DNA of 64,000 nucleotides, taken from Azospirillum soli (GTDB lineage Bacteria > Pseudomonadota > Alphaproteobacteria > Azospirillales > Azospirillaceae). The stretch covers positions 58,903-122,902 of the forward strand of contig NZ_JAGINQ010000017.1 of NCBI RefSeq assembly GCF_017876165.1, read 5' to 3'. The position numbers and the translations under genes are program-made. Each line of letters starts with the position of its first letter. The first letter of the stretch is position 1. The notes below the pieces were generated by a model. It had not been told where the DNA came from, ran no database searches, and was given only the letters and a program-made list of their open reading frames with translations. Of the stretch, positions 44,576 through 52,000 are shown one piece after another.

Positions 44576-44685
44576 GTGCGGGCACGGCAAGTTCCTTGGG
44601 TGTTCTGTTTCTGAGGCAAGGATGGGGGTCCGGCCGTTGCCACACTCCCCGGTTCCCTGACATCCCCGTCGTCCCAGGAAAGAGC

Positions 44686-45417
44686 TTATGCGAACAGGGC
44701 GTCGATGTCGGCCTGGCTGATGTTGCCGGCTTCCTGCTGCTCGGCAGGGCCGTGCAGTTCCAGGTGCTCGTCCTTCTTGGTGACGGACGGCGGCAGCGGC
44801 ATCGCCTCGAACTCGCGCTTGTTCCAGTGGCCCATCATCGCCTCCACGCGCTCCTCGATGAAGGACAGGGCGCGGACGACCTTGGTGATGCGCTGGCCGG
44901 TCAGGTCCTGGAAGTTGCAGGCCTCGTAAATGCGCACGATGACGTCGTTCATGTCGTTGACGCGGTCGGCGTGGTAGCCCTCCGGCAGCGACGACTTCAG
45001 CTCGTGCACGACCTCTTCCAGCTCTTCCGCGCAGGCCATGATGGTGTTGGTCGCGACCTCCGTCGCGTTGACGACGGCGTTCAGTTCCTGCGAGGCCTGC
45101 TGGAACTTGTCCTCGCCGGCCAGCGGGTGGCGGATCGCCGCCATTTCCACCTTGGTGGCCTTGATGCGGCCGGAGATGTCGGCGATCTCGACCTGGATCT
45201 GTTCGATCTGGTTGGCGTCCAGCGTCAGGAAGCGGTCGAGCTTGGCGCCCAGATCGTTGATGGCGCGGATGACCTCGGTTTGGTCCACCGTCACCGGGCC
45301 GGCGGGCAGAGCGGCCGCGATGGGGCCGACCTCCTCCGCGATGACCTGGAATGGGCTGCTGCCGTTGCGGCGAGCCTTCTGAATCTCAGCCATGAAGGGT
45401 TTCGAGAGATTCTTCAT
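44686..45417 (-). CDS. cheZ: CheZ-like chemotaxis phosphatase ending in a CheY-docking peptide
   Basis: A 243-residue mostly helical protein. The phosphatase signature ACNFQDLTGQRITKVVRAL (about 166-184) contains DLTGQ, whose Asp171 and Gln175 correspond to the catalytic pair of CheZ that removes phosphate from CheY-P. Long helices at about 45-150 fit the four-helix bundle of the dimer. The C-terminus NISQADIDALFA (232-243) resembles the N-terminal FliM peptide that binds CheY-P rather than the E. coli CheZ tail. A GAGGAG site precedes ATG 45417. It lies about 340 bases after the longer cheZ-like gene on the same strand. Confidence 0.88.
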   Translation of the reverse strand: MKNLSKPFMAEIQKARRNGSSPFQVIAEEVGPIAAALPAGPVTVDQTEVIRAINDLGAKLDRFLTLDANQIEQIQVEIADISGRIKATKVEMAAIRHPLAGEDKFQQASQELNAVVNATEVATNTIMACAEELEEVVHELKSSLPEGYHADRVNDMNDVIVRIYEACNFQDLTGQRITKVVRALSFIEERVEAMMGHWNKREFEAMPLPPSVTKKDEHLELHGPAEQQEAGNISQADIDALFA

Positions 45418-45675
45418 GCTGGCTCCTCGCCCTTTTGCCAACGGCCATCCGGCCGGTATGTCAGCGCTTGGCGCCGGCCTTGGACAGGGACCGCCGCACA
45501 GCACACGTCATATCAAACTTTGCCTTGGATTTCGCCTAAAGATTTGTGACTTCGGTGGCAAAGAGAAGATTGATGGTGTTTGAGCGACCGGAAAGTCATG
45601 CATTGGTTGCATGGCCCGGCTTTGCATCGTTGCGCAGATTGCGCGGCGCGCGGACTCTGTTCAATGCAGGGGTGA

Positions 45676-45745
45676 ACCAAGCCCTCACCCTTCCCATGGC
45701 CTCGCCATGGGCCCCTTCCCTCTCCCGCCGGGGGTGGGCGAGGGC
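45676..45745. repeat. Degenerate copy of the palindromic intergenic repeat
   Basis: CCCTCACCCTTCCCATGG, then a CCCATGGC-CTC-GCCATGGG hairpin and CCCCTTCCCTCTCCCGCC repeat the order seen in the second half of the 3587-3725 element. It lies just beyond the stop of the long CheZ-like gene and could act as its transcription end. Confidence 0.6.
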
Positions 45746-45758
45746 GTTTTCGGCACCG

Positions 45759-46970
45759 TTAGCCGAACAGGGCGTCGATGGCCGCTTGGTCGAGGGGGGT
45801 CGGGGCTTCGGCGGCGGGAGCCGGAGCGGGAGCGGGCTTGGGGGCCGGCTTCGGCACGGGCTTGGCCGCTGCGGTGGGCGGCTTCGGCACCGGCTTCTTG
45901 GCGGGCGGAGGGGCCGCCGGAGCCGGATTGTCGAACATGCTGTCGATGTCCGCTTGGCTGGCCTTGGCGGGAGCAGCAGCGGGCGCCGGGCTGTCGAACA
46001 TGCTGTCGATATCGGCTTGGCTGGCCTTGGCCGGGGCCGCAGGGGCCGGAGCGGCGGCGGGTGCCGGCGAATCAAACATGCTGTCGATGTCGGCCTGACT
46101 CGCCTTGGCCGGGGCGGCGGGAACCGGAGCGGCAGGCGCCGGGCTGTCGAAGAGGCTGTCGATGTCCGCCTGGCTGGACTTCGCGCCGGCCGCCGGGGCA
46201 GGCTCGGGCGCGGACGGCGGAGCGGGTTCCTGAGCCGGGGCGGCGGCGGGGACGGACGGGCCGTCGAACATGCTGTCCACGTCGGCCTGACTGACCCCCA
46301 GCCCGTCCAATTGCGGGCCGTTCAACAGGTGCGCGTCGGGGCGCTTGTCGGTGTTTTCGTGCTCGACCTTCAGGCCCTCGAACGCCTCGGCACCCCAGAT
46401 GCCGATCATGGCGTTGACGCGCTGTTCGATGTAGCGGAGCGCGTTGACCACCTTGCTGGTGCGCTGGCCGGTCAGATCCTGGAACGAGCAGGCGGTGAAG
46501 ATGTTGGTCACCTCCGCCTCGATCTCGCCGCACAGGCTGCCGTCCGCACCGTCGGCGCGCAGCTTGCCGGACAAATCCATCAGCCGCTCGGCAGCGTTCA
46601 GGATCTCGAACGAGGCGCGCTCGGTCGAGATGACGATGGCGTCCAGCTCGTTGGTGGCCGAAAGGATTTTGTCGCTGGCCCCGTCGGGGGGCCGGAGGGC
46701 CGCGACCTCGCGCCGCGCCTGCTCGATGGAGGCGGCCATCTCCATCAGCTCGCGCCGCAGCACCTCGACGTGCTTGGCCGCTTCCACCGCCTGATTCTGC
46801 TGCTGCCAGGAGTTGCGGAACTCCGACAGCATGCTGCGCACCTCCTCCGACGATGCCCCGAAGGCACGGCGGTGGAGGCGGCGCAGAAAGGCGCGCCCCT
46901 TGGCGGTTCGAGCGATCGCTTCTTCGATCTGCTCGAACTCCTCCTCGGAAAGCTGCGGAAGCTGGTCCAA
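45759..46970 (-). CDS. CheZ-like phosphatase with a six-copy CheY-docking tail
   Basis: A protein of about 403 residues. Residues 1-215 form a helical CheZ domain with ACSFQDLTGQRTSKVVNAL at about 160-178 (catalytic Asp165 and Gln169 by position). The rest is a Pro/Ala-rich tail in which the peptide SQADIDSMFD recurs: positions about 226-236, 265-275, 290-300, 316-326, 337-347 and a diverged last copy LDQAAIDALFG at the C-terminus. The peptide resembles the FliM N-terminus that binds phosphorylated CheY. The start is TTG 46970 with AAGGAG 7 bases upstream; a TTG at 47000 overlapping the cheY stop is the alternative. It lies directly after cheY and was probably formed by repeat expansion. Confidence 0.85.
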   Translation of the reverse strand: MDQLPQLSEEEFEQIEEAIARTAKGRAFLRRLHRRAFGASSEEVRSMLSEFRNSWQQQNQAVEAAKHVEVLRRELMEMAASIEQARREVAALRPPDGASDKILSATNELDAIVISTERASFEILNAAERLMDLSGKLRADGADGSLCGEIEAEVTNIFTACSFQDLTGQRTSKVVNALRYIEQRVNAMIGIWGAEAFEGLKVEHENTDKRPDAHLLNGPQLDGLGVSQADVDSMFDGPSVPAAAPAQEPAPPSAPEPAPAAGAKSSQADIDSLFDSPAPAAPVPAAPAKASQADIDSMFDSPAPAAAPAPAAPAKASQADIDSMFDSPAPAAAPAKASQADIDSMFDNPAPAAPPPAKKPVPKPPTAAAKPVPKPAPKPAPAPAPAAEAPTPLDQAAIDALFG

Positions 46971-46996
46971 GCCGGTGCTCCTTAGCCGCCGCCCAA

Positions 46997-47362
46997 TCAA
47001 CCGCCGATAACGGCCTGAATCTTCTGCTTCAGCGTGTCGGCGTTGAAGGGCTTGACGATGTAGTTGTTCACGCCGGCCTGCTTGGCGGCGATCACGTTCT
47101 CGGTCTTGCTCTCGGCGGTGACCATGATGAACGGGATCGGGGCGAGCTTCGCGTCGGCGCGGATCTCCTTGAGGAGCTGGAGGCCGGTCATCGGCTCCAT
47201 GTTCCAGTCGGAGATGATGAGGCCGAACTTGGCTTCGCGCAGCTTGGCCAGGGCCGAGACGCCGTCGCCGGCTTCGTCGATGTCCGTGTAGCCGATCTGG
47301 GTCAGGAGGTTCCGCACGATGCGCCGCATGGTGGCGTAGTCATCGACGACGAGGATCTTCAT
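46997..47362 (-). CDS. cheY: CheY-type chemotaxis response regulator
   Basis: A 121-residue single receiver domain. It has the acidic pair Asp7-Asp8 (ILVVDDYAT), the phosphorylated Asp52 in IISDWNMEPM, Thr82 in MVTAES and Lys104 in YIVKPFNA. This SDWNM form and the ETLKQKI-like end (ADTLKQKIQAVIGG) are close to CheY that binds the flagellar switch. GGAG lies 8 bases before ATG 47362. It is the first gene of a cheY-cheZ-cheZ group. The group contains no CheA or CheW, so the kinase must be elsewhere. Confidence 0.95.
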   Translation of the reverse strand: MKILVVDDYATMRRIVRNLLTQIGYTDIDEAGDGVSALAKLREAKFGLIISDWNMEPMTGLQLLKEIRADAKLAPIPFIMVTAESKTENVIAAKQAGVNNYIVKPFNADTLKQKIQAVIGG

Positions 47363-47885
47363 CTAGGCGTCTCCGCATTCTTCCGTTGCTAGGCCCCGGC
47401 CCGGCGTTCAGCTCGTCCGGCGCAAGGCGCTTGCGCCGTAGTCGAGGACTGGTTCCGACTGTGATGCCCTAAGTCTGTCGAAAAGTCATCCCTCAGAGAG
47501 ACACTGCGGCAAGCCCGTAAATTTCAGGTTACCAAATGCCGTCGCAACCGAATTCCGTTGCGAACGGTCACAAGGAGTTAACCCTATCGGACAGGCCGCG
47601 TGCCGGTTGCGGACCTTGCCAGATTTCACGAGCGAACGCACGGGATGATTTGCCCGTTCGCGCATTGCGGGCCGTGACAAGCGGACGCGCTGCTTCGTGC
47701 GAAAGGCGCTGAAATCGGGGGCAAGAATTCACACGGATTTCTCCGAAGCCCCCTCCCCTGTCGTGGATGCCCGTGTGGAGCACGGGCATGACGACGAGTG
47801 AGGCTGATGGCGGGAATGTCCGTGAAATCCGTGTTCTAATCGGTGAAATCCGTGTCGATCTTGCGTCACGCGATGTGGCTTCGAC
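47363..47885. other. Intergenic region between cheY and the M24B peptidase gene
   Basis: There is no gene in these 523 bases. They contain a hairpin in the cheY leader (GGCGCAAG at 47419-47426 with CTTGCGCC at 47430-47437), an inverted repeat TCGCAAC/GTTGCGA at 47542-47563, a 9-bp-stem hairpin at 47767-47789, and a 13-bp direct repeat GTGAAATCCGTGT at 47822-47834 and 47843-47855 with an inverted partial copy near 47730. Confidence 0.65.
47767..47789 (-). terminator. Hairpin downstream of the M24B peptidase gene
   Basis: ATGCCCGTG at 47767-47775 pairs with CACGGGCAT at 47781-47789 (9-bp stem, 5-base loop). It lies about 100 bases past the peptidase stop. No T run follows, and the sequence looks like a dispersed repeat as much as a terminator. 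Confidence 0.4.
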
Positions 47886-49904
47886 TCAGACGATGATCGG
47901 GGAGGTCGCCTCCAGCAGCCACGCCGCCGTATCGGGGTTAAGAAACGGGGTCAGGGCGTCGCGGACGCGGGCGTGGTAGGCGTTGATCCAGGCGATTTCC
48001 TCGGCCGTCAGCAGCGCCGGTTCGATCAGGTTGCGGTCGATGGGAACGAGCGTCAGCACCTCGAAGCCCAACATGGGGCGTTCGGCCATGGGCAGGTCGA
48101 GAGGCTGGACGACGATCAGGTTCTCGATTCGGATGCCGTAAGCGCCGGTTTTGTAGTAGCCGGGCTCGTTCGACAGGATCATGCCAGGCTGAAGCGCGAT
48201 GGTGTTCGGCACCTTGGAAATGCGCTGCGGCCCCTCGTGCACGGACAGGAAGCTGCCCACCCCGTGGCCGGTGCCGTGGTCGTAGTCGAATCCTGCCATC
48301 CACAGCGGCAGACGGGCCAGCGTGTCGAGCTGGGACCCGGTCGTGCCGTGCGGGAAGCGCGCCGTGCTGACGGCGATGTGGCCCTTCAGGACCTGGGTGA
48401 AACGCTCCCGCATCTCGGGCGTCGGCGTGCCGATGGCGATGGTGCGGGTGACGTCGGTCGTGCCGTCCAGATACTGGGCGCCGCTGTCCAGAAGGAACAG
48501 ACTGCCGGGCTCCAGGCGGCGGTCGGTGTCCGGCGACACGCGGTAATGGACGATGGCGCCGTTCGGGCCGGAACCGCTGATCGTCTCGAAGCTGAGGCCG
48601 CGGAAATGCTCGTTGGTCTGGCGCAGCGACAGAAGGTGCTCGGCGGCGGTGATTTCCGTGACCGTGCCCTTGGGCGCCTCCTTGGAGAGCCAGTGCAGGA
48701 AGCGGACGAGCGCCGCGCCGTCGCGGGCGTGGGCGGCCCGGGTGCCGTTCAGTTCCGCCTCGTTCTTGCAGGCCTTCGGCAGGGCGACGGGATCGGGGTC
48801 GCGTTCGATCTTCGCGCCGGCCAAATGCAGGCGATCGAAAATCCAGGCGGAGGTGGTGGTCGGGTCGGCCAGCACCTTGCGCCCGCCGCGCCCAAGGGCA
48901 TCAAGAGCCGGGCCGAGGTCTTCGGGGGCGCGGACGGCGACCTGATTGCCGAGGTGGGCCTCCACGCCGGGGGCGAGCTTGCGGCGGTCGATGAAGAGAT
49001 CGACAGAGCCGTCGTCACCGAGAATCGCAAAGGACAGCGGCAACGGCGTGCAGGGCACGTCGGCGCCGCGCAGGTTCAACAGCCACGCGATGGAATCGGG
49101 CTGGGTCAGGACGGCGGCGCCGATGCCCTGGCGCTTCAGTTCGTCGGCGATGCGGGCGCGCTTATCGGCGGCGGAAGGACCGGCGAAAGCGGTGTCATGG
49201 GCGACCACGGGGGCAAGCGGCAGCGGCGGCTGGTCGGCCCACACGGCGTCCACCGGGTTGTCCGGACAGGGCACCAGAGTCAGGCCGGCACGCTCCAGCT
49301 GCTGCCGGGTCTTCTCCACCCAACCGACCGTGTGCAGCCACGGGTCGTAGCCGAGCCGGCCGCCCTGGGGCAGCGCCTCGGCCGCCCAGGCGGACAGCGG
49401 ATCCTCGATCAGATGCTTGTAGTCGTAGAGGGCGGCGGGCACCTCGGCCTGAACCTGAAGGGTGTAGCGGCCGTCCACGAAGATCGCGGCGCGCTCGGCG
49501 GCGACCACGGCGTGGCCGGCGGACCCGGTGAAGCCGGTCAGCCACGCAAGGCGCTGGGCGCGCGGGGGGACGTACTCGCCCTGGTGCTCGTCGCCACGCG
49601 GGATAATGAAGCCATCCAGCTCGCGGCGCTTCAGCACGTCGCGCAGGGCCTTCAGGCGGGCTGCGTGGTCCGGGGCCTGGGGCGCCGTGGCGGCGGCGAG
49701 GTCCGCCTTCAGGGCGCGGAGCTGGTCGACAAGGTCGGGGGATGGACGCTCGGCGACCAGAACCATCCAGGCGTCGGGGTCCTGCGGCTCGGGCGCGGCG
49801 AGGACGCCGGCCACGAGGGCGCGGACCTCCGCCGGGCTGCGGGAAACGCCCGCCTGGGTCAGGAGGGCCGCCAGGGTTTCGTCGCCACGGTACGCGCTGG
49901 GCAC
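47886..49904 (-). CDS. M24B-family aminopeptidase P (Xaa-Pro aminopeptidase type)
   Basis: A 672-residue protein with the three-domain layout of long aminopeptidase P: two creatinase-like N-terminal domains (about 80-230 and 240-400) and a pita-bread catalytic domain. Metal ligands are visible in FLLDSGAQYLDGTTDVTRT (two Asp), GTGHGVGSFLSVHEGPQ (His), LSNEPGYYKTGAYGIRIENL (Glu) and GFEVLTLVPID (Glu). It should remove N-terminal residues preceding proline, in the cytoplasm. An extra N-terminal segment of about 75 residues precedes the usual start. GTG 49904 has AGGACA upstream. Confidence 0.93.
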   Translation of the reverse strand: MPSAYRGDETLAALLTQAGVSRSPAEVRALVAGVLAAPEPQDPDAWMVLVAERPSPDLVDQLRALKADLAAATAPQAPDHAARLKALRDVLKRRELDGFIIPRGDEHQGEYVPPRAQRLAWLTGFTGSAGHAVVAAERAAIFVDGRYTLQVQAEVPAALYDYKHLIEDPLSAWAAEALPQGGRLGYDPWLHTVGWVEKTRQQLERAGLTLVPCPDNPVDAVWADQPPLPLAPVVAHDTAFAGPSAADKRARIADELKRQGIGAAVLTQPDSIAWLLNLRGADVPCTPLPLSFAILGDDGSVDLFIDRRKLAPGVEAHLGNQVAVRAPEDLGPALDALGRGGRKVLADPTTTSAWIFDRLHLAGAKIERDPDPVALPKACKNEAELNGTRAAHARDGAALVRFLHWLSKEAPKGTVTEITAAEHLLSLRQTNEHFRGLSFETISGSGPNGAIVHYRVSPDTDRRLEPGSLFLLDSGAQYLDGTTDVTRTIAIGTPTPEMRERFTQVLKGHIAVSTARFPHGTTGSQLDTLARLPLWMAGFDYDHGTGHGVGSFLSVHEGPQRISKVPNTIALQPGMILSNEPGYYKTGAYGIRIENLIVVQPLDLPMAERPMLGFEVLTLVPIDRNLIEPALLTAEEIAWINAYHARVRDALTPFLNPDTAAWLLEATSPIIV

Positions 49905-50003
49905 GGGATCTGTCCTCGTCCGATGATGCCGATGCGGTCAGGCTAGGCAGCGGCGCGGCGCAACGCAAGCGGGCGGAAGGGCGCTATGATGGAAGGCCGA
50001 CAA

Positions 50004-50471
50004 TCAAGGGAGACCTGTGTCTTCGGGCAGGCCGAGGCGTTCCAGGACGCGCTTGCGGGCCTCGCCGCGCTCGATGTCGGAGACGTGGAGCAGGCCGCCG
50101 ATGCGGCGCAGGAGGTTGGCTTCCAGGTCGTTCAACTGGCCGTCGGCGTAGGCGACCTCCCACAGCATCTCGATGATCCACAGCCGCTTGTTGGGCGGGC
50201 AGCGGTCCATGATGACGCTGACGTAGCGGTAGTAGGGCGAGGCGCCTTCCGTGTCGAAGACGGCGGCGGTCAAGAGGTCCCGTGCCTCATCCTCGGTCAG
50301 GCCGAAGTGGCGGCGGGTCACCTCGATGATGCGGTCGCGCTCCGGCCCGGAGATGGTGTCGTCGGTGCGCGCGGCCTCGACCAGAAGCGCCGCGGCGGCG
50401 GCCTGGAGCGTGTGGTTGTCGGTCTCGCCGGTGTCGGTGGAATCGAAAAGCGCCCTGATCCGGTTCAGCAT
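50004..50471 (-). CDS. TerB-domain protein
   Basis: A 155-residue helical protein with a TerB (tellurite-resistance B-like) domain: LLVEAARTDDTISGPERDRII with the acidic D..D..E metal-binding-like pattern, and IIEMLWEVAYADGQLNDLEANLLRRI, its second half. Stand-alone TerB proteins are common in alphaproteobacteria and their role is not established; a link to tellurite is not implied. GGAGG lies a few bases before ATG 50471. It sits downstream of prmA on the same strand. Confidence 0.85.
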   Translation of the reverse strand: MLNRIRALFDSTDTGETDNHTLQAAAAALLVEAARTDDTISGPERDRIIEVTRRHFGLTEDEARDLLTAAVFDTEGASPYYRYVSVIMDRCPPNKRLWIIEMLWEVAYADGQLNDLEANLLRRIGGLLHVSDIERGEARKRVLERLGLPEDTGLP

Positions 50472-50541
50472 CGGTCCTCCGTGCGGTCCTTCTTCCTCAC
50501 AGGAAGAAATGGCGCGCGGAGGGCCGAATGCCAGTTGCGGT

Positions 50542-51444
50542 TCAGCGGCGCTTCGGGCGCTTCACCACAAGAGTCGTCCATTCGCCGACCGGGATGCGGG
50601 CGACGAGGTTGAGACCCTGGGTGCGGTGGGCCTGGAGGACGTGGCGCTCCTGCCGGTTCAGCAGGCCGGCGAGGACGGCATAACCGCCGCGCTTCAGATG
50701 GCGGCGCAGCTGCGGGGCCATGCGGGCCAGCGGGCGGGCCAGGATATTGGCGGTGATGAGCGTGTAGGGCTTGTGCTTGCCCACCACGGGCGTGTGGTAG
50801 CCGTCGCCGCCTTCCGCCCGGATGCGGGTCTTGATGCCGTTGATGGAGGCGTTCAGGCGGGTGACGCGCACGGCCTCCGGGTCGATATCCACGGCGGTGA
50901 CAGGAACACGCCAGCGCTTGGCCACCGCCAGCGCCAGAATGCCGGAGCCGCAGCCCATGTCCAGCGCGCCGCCCCGGCCGTTGCGGGGGAGCTTGACGTG
51001 GCGGGACAGGCGGTCGAGCGCCATCAGGCAGCCCTTGGTCGAACCATGCTCGCCGGTGCCGAAGGCGGTCGCGGCGTCCACCAGAAGCGGGATGGAGCCG
51101 GCGGGCACCGTGCCCTCGTGGTGCGAGCCGTGCACGAAGAAGCGGCCGGCGCGGATCGGCGGGAAGCCCTGGTAACTGTGCGACACCCAGTCGATGGACG
51201 GCAGATCCTCGATGATCAGCTTCGGCTCGGGGATGCCGATGGCCTCGGCGAGGATCGCGACGCGGGCGGTCAGGCGCGGGGCGTCGGGCTCGCCGTAGAC
51301 GGTCGCCTCGACCAGCCAGTTGCCGCCCTCCTCAAGCTCGAAGGTCGAGACGGCATCGGCGTGGTCGCCCACCGCCTCCGCGAAGGCGGGAGCGTGGGCT
51401 TCGGGAACGACGAGCGCGATGCGCCAGAGCTTGGTGCGGGACAT
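50542..51444 (-). CDS. prmA: Ribosomal protein L11 methyltransferase PrmA
   Basis: A 300-residue SAM-dependent methyltransferase. The N-terminal substrate-recognition part leads to IPLLVDAATAFGTGEHGSTKG, the PrmA hallmark, then SAM motif I LDMGCGSGILALAVAK, VDIDPEAVRVT and TANILARPLARMAPQL. It should trimethylate L11 of the 50S subunit. The length agrees with the family. There is no obvious ribosome binding site before ATG 51444. Confidence 0.95.
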   Translation of the reverse strand: MSRTKLWRIALVVPEAHAPAFAEAVGDHADAVSTFELEEGGNWLVEATVYGEPDAPRLTARVAILAEAIGIPEPKLIIEDLPSIDWVSHSYQGFPPIRAGRFFVHGSHHEGTVPAGSIPLLVDAATAFGTGEHGSTKGCLMALDRLSRHVKLPRNGRGGALDMGCGSGILALAVAKRWRVPVTAVDIDPEAVRVTRLNASINGIKTRIRAEGGDGYHTPVVGKHKPYTLITANILARPLARMAPQLRRHLKRGGYAVLAGLLNRQERHVLQAHRTQGLNLVARIPVGEWTTLVVKRPKRR

Positions 51445-51486
51445 GGGGGCGGGTCGCTGGTGGTGAGTGGTCGCTGTGTCGGATGG

Positions 51487-51980
51487 GGTTTACCACCAAG
51501 ACACCAAGGCACCAAGAAGTTCCCACCCCATCGACTTTCGGCTTCCGGTCCGCGTTCTAAAGAGCGATCCGACGAATGCCGTCTTTGATCTGGCCGACGT
51601 TGAAATTGATCAGAAAGCCCAACCGCAACCCGGTCAGTTTCAGATAAGTCAGCAGTTGCGCCTCGAAGACGGGAAGCAAGCGTTCTGCGGCCTTGATCTC
51701 GATGACGATCATGTTCTCGACCAGCAGGTCGAGCCGGAAGCCCTCGTCGAAGCGGATGTCGTCGTACACGACGGGGACGACGACCTGACGCCGAACGGTC
51801 AAACCACGCTTGCGCAATTCGTGCTCAAGGCAGGATTCGTACACCGATTCAAGAAGCCCCGCACCAAGCGTGCTGTGAACACGAAAGGCGGAATCCACGG
51901 CCTGTCGGGCAATGTGGTCAATTTCGGTCGGAATGGACGCGGGCATGGCGACCTTGGTGCCTTGGTGGTGAATCCCTCTA
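51487..51980. repeat. Inverted ACCAAG-type repeats flanking the GxxExxY gene
   Basis: To the left, from about 51487, lies ACCACCAAGACACCAAGG continuing CACCAAGAAG. To the right, from about 51947, CTTGGTGCCTTGGTGGTGAA is its inverted counterpart. Both consist of short ACCAAGRC-like units, so the 390-base gene lies between inverted simple repeats. Confidence 0.6.
51557..51946 (-). CDS. GxxExxY-family protein
   Basis: A 129-residue protein with the family signature GAGLLESVYESCLEHELRKRG (GxxExxY), preceded by FRVHSTLG and followed by VVVPVVYDD, GFRLDLLVENMIVIEIKA and LTYLKLTGLRLGFLINF. The D..E-K pattern in DLLVENMIVIEIKA suggests a PD-(D/E)XK nuclease-like fold, but no activity has been shown that I know of. 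ATG 51946 has AAGG upstream. It is flanked by inverted short repeats, which suggests that gene and repeats move or recombine together. Confidence 0.85.
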   Translation of the reverse strand: MPASIPTEIDHIARQAVDSAFRVHSTLGAGLLESVYESCLEHELRKRGLTVRRQVVVPVVYDDIRFDEGFRLDLLVENMIVIEIKAAERLLPVFEAQLLTYLKLTGLRLGFLINFNVGQIKDGIRRIAL

Positions 51981-52000
51981 CCACAAAAGGCACCCTTTCC

